Below are positions 44,605 to 53,746 of a stretch of DNA of 64,000 bases, piece by piece. Position numbers and translations under genes: made by a program. The DNA is from Bacillus rubiinfantis (lineage in GTDB: Bacteria; Bacillota; Bacilli; Bacillales; Cytobacillaceae): NCBI GenBank assembly GCA_000752035.1, contig CCFE01000011.1, positions 64,501 through 128,500 of the forward strand, written 5' to 3'. Below the pieces are notes generated by a model. It was given only the letters and a program-made list of their open reading frames with translations, made no database searches and had not been told where the DNA came from. Numbering within the stretch: position 1 is the first letter of the stretch; each line of letters starts with the position of its first letter.

Positions 44605-44693
44605 TCCTCGCTTTCTATACTATAATCAACTGCCTATCTCTATTTTAGCCTAGTAACGGTAAAGAATGAATAGTTGAAAACTTTATTTTTTTA

Positions 44694-44729
44694 AAAAAAT
44701 AACCTAGAAGGCTTATAACTCCTCCTAGG
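44694..44729 (-). terminator. Terminator of yugI
   Basis: CCTAG-a-AGG/CCT-c-CTAGG stem; the minus strand continues TTATTTTTTT. Confidence 0.8.
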
Positions 44730-44742
44730 CTCTAAAAGTAGT

Positions 44743-45138
44743 TTATTTTTTAATTAAATCCTCGCGTTGTGATTGATCAATCCACTCTTGCAGTTTCTCT
44801 TTTAACGTGTTAAAGCCCTGCTGGTTCTCACTGTCAGGAATAATCGCTGCAGCTTGGCGTCGACGCGGCTTCTTAACCCGTTGCGGTGCAGGTGCTTCTT
44901 CCGTTGCTTTTATTGATAAACCAATTTTTCCTGCTTCTTCGTCTACAGATAACACTTTCACCTTTACTTCGTCACCAACTTTAAGGTGATCGTGAATATC
45001 TCTCACATATCCGTGCGTGATTTCTGAGATATGCACAAGTCCTTGTGTATTCTCATCTATTGCCACGAACGCTCCATATGGCTGAATACCAGTTACTTTA
45101 CCTGTAATAATACTTCCTATTTCAATATTTCCCGTCAT
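44743..45138 (-). CDS. yugI: S1-domain RNA-binding general stress protein 13 (YugI)
   Basis: A 131-residue protein. Residues 5-78 are an S1 fold (GSIITGKVTGIQPYGAFVAI, GLVHISEI, VGDEVKVKVLSVD). A basic linker (RVKKPRRRQAA) and an acidic-amphipathic tail follow. YugI/GSP13 associates with the 30S ribosomal subunit in B. subtilis. It is monocistronic. Confidence 0.92.
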   Translation of the reverse strand: MTGNIEIGSIITGKVTGIQPYGAFVAIDENTQGLVHISEITHGYVRDIHDHLKVGDEVKVKVLSVDEEAGKIGLSIKATEEAPAPQRVKKPRRRQAAAIIPDSENQQGFNTLKEKLQEWIDQSQREDLIKK

Positions 45139-45358
45139 GAAAACACTCCTAAATAAATAATTATATATACCCTTTTATACGCAGTATTAAATTATATCAT
45201 AAAGCAACCATTAAAATCAAAGATTTGAGTAATTATCAACCTTATAGGGGTGGATGTCAAATAATCGTAACATAATATTCGATTTTTATTAACAAATGTC
45301 TCTGTTACGATGATACACTTATAGTGAAAATAGTTATTTTCAATGAGAGGTGAACAGT

Positions 45359-45574
45359 ATGAACAAGATTGGTCAAACAATCAAGACTGCTCGAGAAATG
45401 CAGAATATAACTCAAGAAGAACTTGCCAAAAAGTTAAGAGTGGGTGTGCATACAATCGAGAAATATGAATCAGGAGAACAAGTCCCAAGCTCTCAAACGA
45501 TTTTAAAGCTGTCCACTGTTTTAGATATTGCTGCTACAGAACTATTAGAAAATCAAGAGAATCAATCCAACTGA
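45359..45574 (+). CDS. Small XRE-family DNA-binding protein
   Basis: The protein has 71 residues from the ATG at 45359 (AGAGGTG 6 nt upstream); the GTG at 45350 lies inside that ribosome site. Almost the whole protein is a single helix-turn-helix (IGQTIKTAREMQNITQEELAKKL, VHTIEKYESGEQVPSSQTILKLS). It lacks any effector domain, like SinR/immunity-type small regulators. It is divergent from yugI. Its targets are unknown. Confidence 0.85.
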   Translation: MNKIGQTIKTAREMQNITQEELAKKLRVGVHTIEKYESGEQVPSSQTILKLSTVLDIAATELLENQENQSN

Positions 45575-45673
45575 ATAGTCAAAAAAGATCTATCTTTTGA
45601 GAACTCTTTTGTATAAAAAAAGAAAAATTTGGCTAACATGATAACATAAGCTTTCTAGTATCCCCCCTTTTTT

Positions 45674-45707
45674 AGTGGACAGCCATTATTGGTTTGTCCA
45701 CTTTTTT
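45674..45707 (+). terminator. Terminator of the small XRE gene
   Basis: AGTGGACA/TGTCCACT with an inner CC/GG, then six Ts. Confidence 0.82.
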
Positions 45708-45821
45708 ATTCCACACTTAATTGGAACAACACAAATATTTTTTGACCTCAATTATTTTAACATTTCTTAAAAATACCTTATCATAGGAAAGAAGCTTGTA
45801 ACTTATGGAGGTGTAAAAGGT

Positions 45822-46985
45822 ATGTCAATTTTTGATGAACAGATTGACCGATATAACACTGCGTCGGTCAAATGGGAAGCAACAAAAGATGTTTTTGGCG
45901 AGGCTGACTTATGGCCGATGTGGGTAGCCGATATGGATTTTCGGCCCCCCGAGGCAGTAATGGAGGCGATTAAAAAACGGGCAGAGCACGGAGTCTATGG
46001 CTATACATATATCCCTGCTTCAACGAAACAGGCAATCGAACAATGGGCATTAAAAAGACATGGCTGGAAGATAGAGTCATCATCGATGCTGTTTTGCAGT
46101 GGTGTCGTTCAGGCAATTAGTACCGCCATTCAAACATTTACCGAAGAAGGTGACCGGGTATTAGTACAATCGCCTGTGTACACACCGTTCTTTGACATGA
46201 TTGAAAACAATAAACGGATTGTCGTAAATGCCCAGCTTATCCTTAAAGGAAATCAATACAGGATAGATTTTGCTGCCTTTGAAGATGCACTTAAACAAGG
46301 CTGTAAACTTTTCTTGTTATGTAGTCCTCATAACCCAGGCGGGCGTGTTTGGACGAAGGCCGAATTAGCAAAAATCGGTGAACTTTGCCTTAAATATAAT
46401 TGTCTTATTTTATCTGATGAGATTCATTCAGACTTAGTTTACAAAGCATACAAACACACACCAATTGCATCCTTATCTAATGAACTAGCAGAGAACGTCA
46501 TTACCTGCATCGCTCCTAGTAAAACATTTAATATCGCTGGTCTGCAAGCATCGGTAACAATCATCAAAAATAAAGAAAAAAGAGAGCGCTTTGAACAGAC
46601 CATAAGACGGCAAGGCTTTTTCTCACTCAACACCTTTGGCATCATCGCAATGGAAGCTGCATATCGTGAAGGAGAAGCCTGGCTTGAGGATCTGCTTGAC
46701 TATATTCAGAGTAATAAAGAGATTGCCGTAAACTTTCTGCAAGATAATCTGCCAAAGATTACTTGTGTCGATTCAGAAGGGACCTATCTCCTGTGGTTGG
46801 ATTGTCGCGGGCTCGGCTTATCCGATGAGGAACTGCGCCGCCTCCTTATCCAAAAAGGACAGCTTGCACTCGAACCGGGAGCCAAATATGGCCCTGGCGG
46901 GGAAGGCTTTGTGCGAATGAATATCGCCTGTCCGAAGGATCATCTAATCGAGGGGTTGAACCGCCTGAAAACGGCACTTGGATAA
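45822..46985 (+). CDS. patB: PatB/MalY-family cystathionine beta-lyase / aminotransferase
   Basis: A 387-residue fold-type I PLP enzyme. WPMWVADMDFRPPEAV and VYGYTYIP are MalY/PatB hallmarks, SPHNPGGRVW, ILSDEIHSDL and the lysine in IAPSKTFNIAG complete the active site. PatB cleaves C-S bonds of cystathionine and cysteine conjugates. GGAGGTG precedes the ATG. It is a second C-S lyase in this window besides metC, without an S-box, so it is regulated separately. Confidence 0.88.
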   Translation: MSIFDEQIDRYNTASVKWEATKDVFGEADLWPMWVADMDFRPPEAVMEAIKKRAEHGVYGYTYIPASTKQAIEQWALKRHGWKIESSSMLFCSGVVQAISTAIQTFTEEGDRVLVQSPVYTPFFDMIENNKRIVVNAQLILKGNQYRIDFAAFEDALKQGCKLFLLCSPHNPGGRVWTKAELAKIGELCLKYNCLILSDEIHSDLVYKAYKHTPIASLSNELAENVITCIAPSKTFNIAGLQASVTIIKNKEKRERFEQTIRRQGFFSLNTFGIIAMEAAYREGEAWLEDLLDYIQSNKEIAVNFLQDNLPKITCVDSEGTYLLWLDCRGLGLSDEELRRLLIQKGQLALEPGAKYGPGGEGFVRMNIACPKDHLIEGLNRLKTALG

Positions 46986-46994
46986 GTTATACGA

Positions 46995-47025
46995 AAAAAC
47001 CAGACGTGAATCACGTCTGGTTTTT
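46995..47025. terminator. Bidirectional terminator between patB and gnd
   Basis: AAAAACCAGACGTGA/TCACGTCTGGTTTTT, a nearly continuous 15-bp palindrome. Confidence 0.95.
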
Positions 47026-47031
47026 CCATTA

Positions 47032-48444
47032 TTATTCCCCAAGCCAATCGGTATGGAATGCCCCTTCTTTATCAATTCGCTCATACGTATGAGCACCAAA
47101 ATAATCTCTTTGGGCCTGGAGCAGATTTGCCGGCAGAACCTCGGAGCGATAGCTGTCATAGTAAGCGAGAGCACTGGCGAGACCCGGTACTGGAATTCCT
47201 GCTTTTATGGCAATGGACACCACTTCGCGCGCTGCCTCCTGGTAATCAGCCGCAATTCCTTGAAAATATGGATCAAGCAAAAGATTTTCCAGCTGTGGAT
47301 TACGCTCATAGGCATCCATAATATTTTGCAAAAACGCTGCTCGAATGATACAGCCGCCACGGAAAATTTTTGCTATCTCCCCAGGTTTTAAATCCCAGCG
47401 GTATTCTTCAGAAGCGACTTTAAACTGAGAAAAACCTTGAGCATAGGAGATAATTTTACTGAAGTATAAAGTCTTCCGGATTAATTCAATAAATTCGCTG
47501 TGGTCGCCCGAAAAAGAATTTGTTTTGGGCCCTTTTAAGATTTTGCTTGCTTTGACTCGTTCCTCTTTCATGGCTGATAAGAAACGTGAGAAAACAGACT
47601 CGGTAATCATGGTAAGGGGCACACCTAAATCTAACGCATTCTGGCTTGTCCATTTCCCTGTACCCTTTTGCCCAGCACGATCAAGAATAACCTCTACTAA
47701 CGGGTTACCAGTTTCCTCATCAACTTTTGTAAAAATATCAGCGGTAATTTCAATTAAATAACTATCAAGTTCGCCTTGATTCCAATTATTGAATACCTCA
47801 TGAAGCTCGGAAGCTGACAATCCAAGCAGCGATTTCATTACATGATAGGATTCACAAATCAACTGAATATCTCCGTATTCAATTCCGTTATGAACCATTT
47901 TGACATAATGCCCAGCACCATTTGGCCCTATGTATGTACAGCAAGGTTCACCATTGACCTGCGCTGAAATAGCTGTTAACAGCGGGGCAACGATATCGTA
48001 AGCCTCTTTTTGGCCGCTTGGCATAATAGCGGGTCCTTTTAATGCCCCCTCTTCGCCGCCTGATACTCCCGCACCAATGAAATGAATCCCTCTTTCAGCA
48101 AGTTCTCTATTCCTGCGAATGGTATCTTCAAAGAAGGTATTTCCTCCATCTATGAGAATATCTCCCTCTTCTAAATAAGGAAGCAACGACTCAATTGCTT
48201 TATCAGTGATGATTCCGGCATTGACCATTAATAAAATTTTCCGCGGTCTCTCTAATGATTGAATAAACTCACTAATATCCGCCGTCCCGATAATATTTTT
48301 TCCTTTGTGGTGTTCTAGGATTTCATCAACTTTTTCTTTAGATAAGTCATAAATGGCGACCGAAAAACCTTTGCTTTCAAAGTTTAACGCAAGGCTTCTC
48401 CCCATTACGCCAACACCAACAACACCAATTTGTTGTGTTTTCAA
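47032..48444 (-). CDS. gnd: 6-phosphogluconate dehydrogenase, decarboxylating
   Basis: Assigned 470 residues from a TTG at 48444, which has AGAGG 9 nt upstream and gives MKTQQIGVVGVGVMG, matching the usual 469-residue Gnd. The frame runs further upstream, but that extension has no ribosome site. NAD(P) motif GVGVMG, GVSGGEEGALKGPAIMPSG, KMVHNGIEYGDIQLI and the C-terminal YFGAHTYERIDKEG are all present. It is the oxidative pentose-phosphate step that makes ribulose-5-P and NADPH. Confidence 0.95.
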   Translation of the reverse strand: MKTQQIGVVGVGVMGRSLALNFESKGFSVAIYDLSKEKVDEILEHHKGKNIIGTADISEFIQSLERPRKILLMVNAGIITDKAIESLLPYLEEGDILIDGGNTFFEDTIRRNRELAERGIHFIGAGVSGGEEGALKGPAIMPSGQKEAYDIVAPLLTAISAQVNGEPCCTYIGPNGAGHYVKMVHNGIEYGDIQLICESYHVMKSLLGLSASELHEVFNNWNQGELDSYLIEITADIFTKVDEETGNPLVEVILDRAGQKGTGKWTSQNALDLGVPLTMITESVFSRFLSAMKEERVKASKILKGPKTNSFSGDHSEFIELIRKTLYFSKIISYAQGFSQFKVASEEYRWDLKPGEIAKIFRGGCIIRAAFLQNIMDAYERNPQLENLLLDPYFQGIAADYQEAAREVVSIAIKAGIPVPGLASALAYYDSYRSEVLPANLLQAQRDYFGAHTYERIDKEGAFHTDWLGE

Positions 48445-48552
48445 TCTGATCATCCTCTCATGGTGTTTTCCTTTGTAATAATCTGACCCCATCACTTTTG
48501 TTATTATTCGCCTAAAGAAAGAGTTCATCCATCATTTGTCAGCTTTTCCTAC

Positions 48553-49767
48553 CTAACGTACATGTTCCCCTTCATTTGTTAAAAAAGCATGAAGATGATC
48601 CAACATCTGTTGACCGGAAACTCGTGCTTCACCGCCCCCTTGGGCAAATGAAGGATTCCCGCCGCCTTTGCCGTTAATAAACGCCAGTGCATCAGCCATT
48701 ATCGTCTTCATATTTTCAGCTCTTCCAGCCCCTCTGGCGCAAACAAGCTGCAGGCGATTTTCATTTTCGGAGACAACGAAGACCATTGCTGTTTCTTCCT
48801 TTAGCGTCATCAATCTGGCAAGCTTTTGCAGCTCTTGTATGGAACGATTTTGGAAAACTTTACTAATCATTGGCGCTGAATCGGTATGAGCTGCTAGCAG
48901 TTCTCTTGCTTCATAGTCAAGCAGTTGGTCACGTGCCTGGTCCAGAGCTTTTTCAGTTGATTTGTTAGTTTCAAGCAGCCGGGTTACAGCTTGTACCATC
49001 TCTGTTTCTGGGGCATTCAATAATTTCGTTAATCCAAGCAGTACTTTTTGCTTTTGTCCTAACTGATTGATCATCCGATTGCCGCAGACAAATTGAAGGC
49101 GAATATTCTTTCTTTGCCGTTCCCACGACAGAATTTTAATTCCATGAACTTCACCAGTTCTGTGTGGATGTGTCCCCCCGCAGCCATTGTAATCAAAATC
49201 TTCAATAATGACGAGACGGATATTATCCTTTACTTTCGTCTCTTTCCGCAGCGGATAGTGTGACAGCTCTTCTTCCGTTACCCATTTTACCTCAATTGGC
49301 CGATTTTCAATAATAATTTGATTGGCCATGTTCTCTGCTTTTGCGGCGTCTTCTTCACTTAAGGTCTCTGTCTCTAGATCAATGGTCACAATTTCATTTC
49401 CCAAATGGAAACCAACTGTTTCATAATCAAATAATTGTTCAAAAGCAGCAGAGAGAATATGCTGACCACAATGCTGCTGCATATGATCAAATCGTCTTTC
49501 CCAATCAATACGACAAACAAGTTCACCATTTGTTTCTGTTAAAGGTGTTTCAAGATAATGGCGAATTTCCCCAGCAATTTCCTCGACATTGATCACCTTA
49601 CTGCTGCCAATCATCCCTGCATCATATGGCTGCCCCCCGCCAGTTGGATAAAAAGCAGTCTGGTTTAACACTGCATACCAATTACCATCTTCCTCTCTCT
49701 CTTGCTTTAAAACTTTTGCCGTAAAAACGTCTCTGTATGCATCTGCATAATATAACTTATGATCCAT
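48553..49767 (-). CDS. Alanyl-tRNA editing protein, AlaX-type with DHHA1 domain
   Basis: A 404-residue protein. A short beta-barrel (FYPTGGGQPYD) leads to the editing domain with zinc ligands HMQQHCGQH and CGGTH, and a C-terminal DHHA1 domain has GGGNPSFAQGGG. It lacks the AlaRS catalytic core, so it should hydrolyse mischarged Ser/Gly-tRNA(Ala) in trans. It lies upstream of gnd on the same strand with a 108-nt gap. Confidence 0.9.
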   Translation of the reverse strand: MDHKLYYADAYRDVFTAKVLKQEREEDGNWYAVLNQTAFYPTGGGQPYDAGMIGSSKVINVEEIAGEIRHYLETPLTETNGELVCRIDWERRFDHMQQHCGQHILSAAFEQLFDYETVGFHLGNEIVTIDLETETLSEEDAAKAENMANQIIIENRPIEVKWVTEEELSHYPLRKETKVKDNIRLVIIEDFDYNGCGGTHPHRTGEVHGIKILSWERQRKNIRLQFVCGNRMINQLGQKQKVLLGLTKLLNAPETEMVQAVTRLLETNKSTEKALDQARDQLLDYEARELLAAHTDSAPMISKVFQNRSIQELQKLARLMTLKEETAMVFVVSENENRLQLVCARGAGRAENMKTIMADALAFINGKGGGNPSFAQGGGEARVSGQQMLDHLHAFLTNEGEHVR

Positions 49768-49844
49768 TATGTCGCTCTCCTATCATGAGAATTATATTTA
49801 TTGTGAAAAAAAATACAAAATAAATCAAGAGAAAGTAATAAAAA

Positions 49845-49872
49845 AACCTGCTCATAAATTGAACAGGCTTTT
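49845..49872 (-). terminator. Terminator of the coat-like gene
   Basis: AGCCTGTTC/GAGCAGGTT (with G-U pairs) followed on the minus strand by TTTTTTT. Confidence 0.75.
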
Positions 49873-49883
49873 CATTCAAAACT

Positions 49884-50147
49884 TTATTTTTGATTGCTTT
49901 GACGTTGACCATAGAATGGATGCATCATTTGTTGATGATATCCAGATGGGTAGCCGTGGTAGCCTCCCATCTGTGGATAACCCCCCATTTGTGGAAATCC
50001 TTGATATCCGCCCATCATTTGCTGTGGATATTGTGAGTAACCTCCCATTTGCGGAAATCCTTGTGCCCCTCCCATTTGTGGAAAACCCATCTGGCCCATT
50101 TGGGGCTGATACGCTCCTGGATACATACCGTATTGCCGCTTATCCAT
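49884..50147 (-). CDS. Gly/Gln/Met/Tyr-rich repeat protein, probable spore-coat or surface component
   Basis: An 87-residue low-complexity protein built on FPQMGG, YPQMGG and YHGYP repeats, opening MDKRQYGMYPGAYQPQ. It has no signal peptide. AGGAGGG lies 7 nt before the ATG. Compositions like this are seen in coat and crust proteins of Bacillus spores, with tyrosines available for cross-linking, but no specific family is recognised. It is monocistronic with a terminator. The opposite-strand frame covering it is a shadow. Confidence 0.8.
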   Translation of the reverse strand: MDKRQYGMYPGAYQPQMGQMGFPQMGGAQGFPQMGGYSQYPQQMMGGYQGFPQMGGYPQMGGYHGYPSGYHQQMMHPFYGQRQSNQK

Positions 50148-50278
50148 ATAAATCCCTCCTAACCAATCTCATGGTAGTGTATGTACAGAATATTGGATAA
50201 GCTTAGATTCCTACCTAACATAATAAAAAAGGGCTATTTAAAACGTTAGCCATAAGAGGATTACTTCGTTGAAAGCGA

Positions 50279-50827
50279 CTAATCATCCTGTGCTTCTTGC
50301 TGCCCAGGCTTTTTCTTATCCTGAGAAATTTCTCCGCAGGCCATTCGTTTGCCGGCATCACCAGCTGGAGCTGTCATGCCATCATCTTTTCCTTCATGAA
50401 TCACAATTGAAGTACCTTCTTTAGTAAACAATGACTTTTTTCCATCTTTTAGGGACACATTCGCCGCGATTAAATCAGCTTTTACAGTACCGTCATCTTC
50501 CACAATTAAATTTGGCAGGTCCCCTGCATGTGCACCTTTCGGATGCAACAAGCCGTGCTCTTTATTTTCCGGATTAAAGTGGTCACCAGCTGATGTGAAA
50601 TCTGGTGCCTTACATTTTCCTTTATTATGGATATGAATAGCATGTTCTCCTGCCGGCAGCCCTTTTAAATTAATTCCCAGTTTAACTCCGCTTGACTGTT
50701 CTGCTAATTCAATTGTACCGAGCGAGTCTCCAGCTGCATTATACATGGTAACAGTAGTTTTTGTTATATCCTTTTCCAAACAGCCTGTTAGCAGGATAAG
50801 TGGGAGAATTCCCCAAGCAATCTTCAA
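50279..50827 (-). CDS. sodC: Cu/Zn superoxide dismutase lipoprotein
   Basis: The protein has 182 residues from a TTG at 50827 with GGAGGT 7 nt upstream; the longer ATG frame includes the ribosome site itself. Lipobox LTGC ends the signal peptide. Metal ligands are all present: HIH, DHFNP, EHG, AHAGD and VIHEGKDD. The active-site Arg is in AGKRMACGEI and disulfide cysteines are in GKCKAP and MACGE. It should detoxify superoxide at the outer membrane face. B. subtilis YojM lacks two copper ligands; this homologue keeps them. Confidence 0.9.
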   Translation of the reverse strand: MKIAWGILPLILLTGCLEKDITKTTVTMYNAAGDSLGTIELAEQSSGVKLGINLKGLPAGEHAIHIHNKGKCKAPDFTSAGDHFNPENKEHGLLHPKGAHAGDLPNLIVEDDGTVKADLIAANVSLKDGKKSLFTKEGTSIVIHEGKDDGMTAPAGDAGKRMACGEISQDKKKPGQQEAQDD

Positions 50828-50900
50828 GTGTACTACCTCCAAAATCGACAATTTGTCTTTAGTATCGGTACTACTCGAAGTATTTATTCACATCTATGCG

Positions 50901-50925
50901 AAAAAAGAACAGCCATTAGCTGTCC
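50901..50925 (-). terminator. Terminator of the 70-residue membrane protein gene
   Basis: GGACAGC/GCTGTTC on the minus strand, overlapping the stop codon, followed by TTTTTT. Confidence 0.75.
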
Positions 50926-51128
50926 TTGGTTGATGCTGTATGATGCTGTATAATTTTATTCTCTAGTTCTTTGGCTTTTTCAGCTTCTTTGTGCGAGACT
51001 TTGATAATCAGCTTCATTGTAAAAATTGCCCCAATTAGAAAAATAATAAAACTTATCGCTGCTGGAAAATATTCTGATTTATCTTCAGGAAAATATAAAA
51101 ACAAAGAAAAGACTAGATTATGAAACAT
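50916..51128 (-). CDS. Small single-span membrane protein (70 residues)
   Basis: AAGGGAG precedes the ATG. A hydrophobic N-terminus (FHNLVFSLFLYF) is followed by an acidic turn, one clear membrane helix (about 22-45) and a charged helix rich in Lys/Glu (SHKEAEKAKELENKII). No family is recognised. It is a single gene between sodC and the cyclophilin gene. Confidence 0.7.
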   Translation of the reverse strand: MFHNLVFSLFLYFPEDKSEYFPAAISFIIFLIGAIFTMKLIIKVSHKEAEKAKELENKIIQHHTASTKDS

Positions 51129-51208
51129 CTTTTTACTCCCTTCTAAAAGGAATTTACTCTTTCGATGATTATAACAGTAAAAAGTGTATCATACCACGAA
51201 AGTCTCTT

Positions 51209-51946
51209 TTATTTTAATACTTTTATTTGTTTAATGATGACATCCTTTTTTGGTTTGTCCTTCCCATCTACAGGGGCATCGGTGATTTTATCAACGATAT
51301 CCATCCCCTCTACTACATGGCCAAAAACAGTATGACGAAAATCCAGCCACGGCGTACCGCCACTTTTATCATAGGCTTCAATGATTTCCTGCGGGTATCC
51401 GGCTTGTTTCATTTGCTCCTTCATTGATGGGTCAACCACTTTACTTTGCACGATAAAGAACTGACTTCCGTTCGTATTCGCCCCGGCATTGGCCATTGAT
51501 AAAGCACCGCGCAGATTAAACAGATTATTTGAAAATTCGTCTTGAAACGGCTTACCCCAGATACTTTTACCGCCAGTGCCATTACCGTTCGGGTCCCCAC
51601 CTTGAATCATAAAGTCTTTAATAACGCGGTGGAAAATTAAGCCATCATAATACCCGTCTTCACTATGTTTGGTGAAATTTTCTACCGCCTTTGGGGCATA
51701 TTCCGGAAATAATTTTATTTTAATATTGCCCATCGATGTTTCCATTTCAACTAGTCGCTCATTTTCAGCAATTTCTGTTGTCAGCTGTGGATAAATTGAG
51801 TTTCCCACTTTTTGTTCTCCTTTCTTTTGCTCCATTTTTGAAGTGGAGGTAATTTGTTGATCTGTTATCGTTTTACTATTTGTCCCACATGCAGCAAGCA
51901 TTAGAACAATCGCGAAAACAATGAACAAATTTAGCAGTCTCTTCAT
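51209..51946 (-). CDS. Cyclophilin-type peptidyl-prolyl isomerase lipoprotein
   Basis: A 245-residue protein with signal peptide and lipobox LAAC (cleavage before C20). The cyclophilin domain starts at about residue 65. Catalytic and binding motifs are FHRVIKDFMIQGGDPNGNGTGG (split by the active-site loop), FSNNLFNLRGALSMANAG and GSQFFIVQ; VFGHVVEGMD closes the domain. It should fold secreted proteins on the outer membrane face. Confidence 0.92.
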   Translation of the reverse strand: MKRLLNLFIVFAIVLMLAACGTNSKTITDQQITSTSKMEQKKGEQKVGNSIYPQLTTEIAENERLVEMETSMGNIKIKLFPEYAPKAVENFTKHSEDGYYDGLIFHRVIKDFMIQGGDPNGNGTGGKSIWGKPFQDEFSNNLFNLRGALSMANAGANTNGSQFFIVQSKVVDPSMKEQMKQAGYPQEIIEAYDKSGGTPWLDFRHTVFGHVVEGMDIVDKITDAPVDGKDKPKKDVIIKQIKVLK

Positions 51947-52051
51947 TTCATTCTGTCCTCCAACCTACACTTTATTACACACTATGTTTTTCATTTTAGC
52001 GTTTTCATATTAAAATAAATGTATCTAGTATCCTAAAGGGGTGTAATCTGT

Positions 52052-52435
52052 ATGGCTGAATTACCAATCGGCTCAATCGTTACAGGAATTTATAAAACAG
52101 GGAAATATATTGGAGAAATCACCGATATTCGCCCACAGCATTATTTAGTAAGAGTGCTTGCAGTGTTTAAACATCCGATGCAGGGTGATTTACATAATCC
52201 AAAAGATGCTAATGTGCCTATCTTTCATGAACGGCGTGCCCTTGCTTATAGAGAACAGACGAATATTCCAAAAGGGATGGTCAAGCCTTATGTGGGTGAG
52301 GTACCAAACTATGCTGAGTCTTTAAGAAGTGCTATTGAGCATATGATTCAGGAGTTAGAAGAAAATCCATCTCCCTGGGCCGAAAAGAGTATAAATAATC
52401 TTTACTCACTCAAAAAGGAGTATTTCCCCGTTTAA
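52052..52435 (+). CDS. kapB: Kinase-associated protein KapB
   Basis: A 127-residue protein that closely matches KapB: GSIVTGIYKTGKYIGEIT, PQHYLVRVLAV, HPMQGDLHNPK, FHERRALAYREQTNIPKGMVKPY. KapB is needed for KinB signalling into the sporulation phosphorelay. No kinB gene lies directly upstream in this window, unlike B. subtilis. It is convergent with kapD through a shared terminator. Confidence 0.92.
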   Translation: MAELPIGSIVTGIYKTGKYIGEITDIRPQHYLVRVLAVFKHPMQGDLHNPKDANVPIFHERRALAYREQTNIPKGMVKPYVGEVPNYAESLRSAIEHMIQELEENPSPWAEKSINNLYSLKKEYFPV

Positions 52436-52440
52436 CAGTC

Positions 52441-52471
52441 ATGGCCAAATCATTTGAAGTGATTTGGCCAT
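52441..52471. terminator. Bidirectional terminator between kapB and kapD
   Basis: ATGGCCAAATCA/TGATTTGGCCAT, a perfect 12-bp stem with a 7-nt loop. Confidence 0.92.
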
Positions 52472-52472
52472 T

Positions 52473-53096
52473 TTACGCGAATTCATTTAATAGTTTAGAA
52501 AAATCAACGCGGTCCCCGATCGTTGTTGGTTTTGGCCGCTCAAGATAACGTTTATCTTTCTCCACAAGCTTGAATATATTATAGGTAGTGAGTGCATCGT
52601 CAAGTGCACGATGATGTCGCCCTGTCCCCTCTTTGCCGTATTCCTGGACAGCCTTCCAGAGACCCGTTTGATTTTGGTCGCCAAAGAAACGTTTATACTC
52701 CATGGAAAGATCTAATTCATGGGCTTGAAAAGGAAAATTAACACCTGCCTGTAAACAATTATGGCGGAGGACCTTCATATCCATATTCCCCCAGGTGACA
52801 ATAGTGGTTTCAAAATTACTTAGATTAAATTCCTCCAATTTACGGATGAAGTCATAAAAATTCAGCCCTGTGTCCACCTGTTGCTGTGTAATATGTAAGA
52901 ATGACTTACAACGCTCTGTTAACTTAGGAAACTTAAGGGGTGTTACAAAAGAGGAAAATTGCTCGACAATTTGATCATCCCGTACAGCGACAATTCCAAC
53001 CTCAATAATTTCCGCAAAAAAATCCTTCATCCGTACATTTCGGTCCGGCATTGAAAACTCAAAATCTATGAATAAATACTGACGTTTTGTTCTCAA
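52473..53096 (-). CDS. kapD: KapD, DEDDh 3'-5' exonuclease-fold inhibitor of the KinA pathway
   Basis: The protein has 207 residues from a TTG at 53096 (AGGTGGT 7 nt upstream). DEDDh motifs are FIDFEFSMP (Exo I), VTWGNMDMKVL (Exo II) and HHRALDDALT (Exo III). KapD was described as an inhibitor of the KinA route to sporulation. It is convergent with kapB, whereas in B. subtilis kapB and kapD are in one direction, so this pair has been rearranged. Confidence 0.92.
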   Translation of the reverse strand: MRTKRQYLFIDFEFSMPDRNVRMKDFFAEIIEVGIVAVRDDQIVEQFSSFVTPLKFPKLTERCKSFLHITQQQVDTGLNFYDFIRKLEEFNLSNFETTIVTWGNMDMKVLRHNCLQAGVNFPFQAHELDLSMEYKRFFGDQNQTGLWKAVQEYGKEGTGRHHRALDDALTTYNIFKLVEKDKRYLERPKPTTIGDRVDFSKLLNEFA

Positions 53097-53241
53097 TTTG
53101 TGCACCACCTTTCAACGTAATCTATTCTGTATTACATTATATTGAGAAACCTGTACAAAAAACTGTGCTATTTTTCTATTTATATGCCTTTTATTATAGC
53201 ACGATTTCAACGATAATTTTTTTAATTTTTTCACAAAAAGA

Positions 53242-53260
53242 GGGATGATTTCTTCATCCC
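53242..53260 (-). terminator. Terminator of yuxO
   Basis: GGGATGA/TCATCCC; the minus strand continues TCTTTTTG. Confidence 0.75.
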
Positions 53261-53266
53261 GAAACA

Positions 53267-53650
53267 TTACTTATTTTTATTAATAATGGCCATGGTACAT
53301 CTGGATACACAGATAAGACGGTCTTGTTCATCGATAATCTTGATATCCCAAACCATCGTTGTTTTACCGCGATGCAAAACGGTTCCAATCGCCGTCACAG
53401 TTCCATCCGACTTCGGGCGAACATGATTGGCATTGATTTCAAGCCCAGCTACTGCTTGAGTTTCTTTATTAACCATTTCATATGCACCAAGGCTGGCAAC
53501 TGTTTCTGCTAACGCCACTGATGCGCCGCCATGCAGAATTCCAAACGGCTGACGGGTTCTTTCATCAACTGGCATCGTAGCAATCACCTTACCCTCCTCT
53601 AAATGAGTGATTTCAATTCCTAGCGCATCCAATAAAGTGTTTTCGACCAT
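53267..53650 (-). CDS. yuxO: Hotdog-fold thioesterase YuxO (PaaI/MenI-like)
   Basis: A 127-residue protein. FGILHGGASVALAETVAS holds the hotdog helix with the catalytic Glu. GLEINANHVRPKSDGTVTAIG and MVWDIKIIDEQDRLICVSRCTMAI follow. The family hydrolyses acyl-CoA, including 1,4-dihydroxy-2-naphthoyl-CoA in menaquinone synthesis. No men genes are adjacent, so the substrate is open. Confidence 0.9.
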   Translation of the reverse strand: MVENTLLDALGIEITHLEEGKVIATMPVDERTRQPFGILHGGASVALAETVASLGAYEMVNKETQAVAGLEINANHVRPKSDGTVTAIGTVLHRGKTTMVWDIKIIDEQDRLICVSRCTMAIINKNK

Positions 53651-53746
53651 ATTTTTTCCCCCTCATTAACTTACCTCTAAACATAATTTACCATTATTAA
53701 CAATATTCTCTTTGGTCTCCGTGTTTTCCTCCTCTTTTGTGCATAA

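Noticed and set aside
49769..50200. A 143-codon plus-strand frame across the coat-like gene
   Set aside because: It is a shadow of the repetitive minus-strand gene at 49884-50147, which has AGGAGGG and a terminator.
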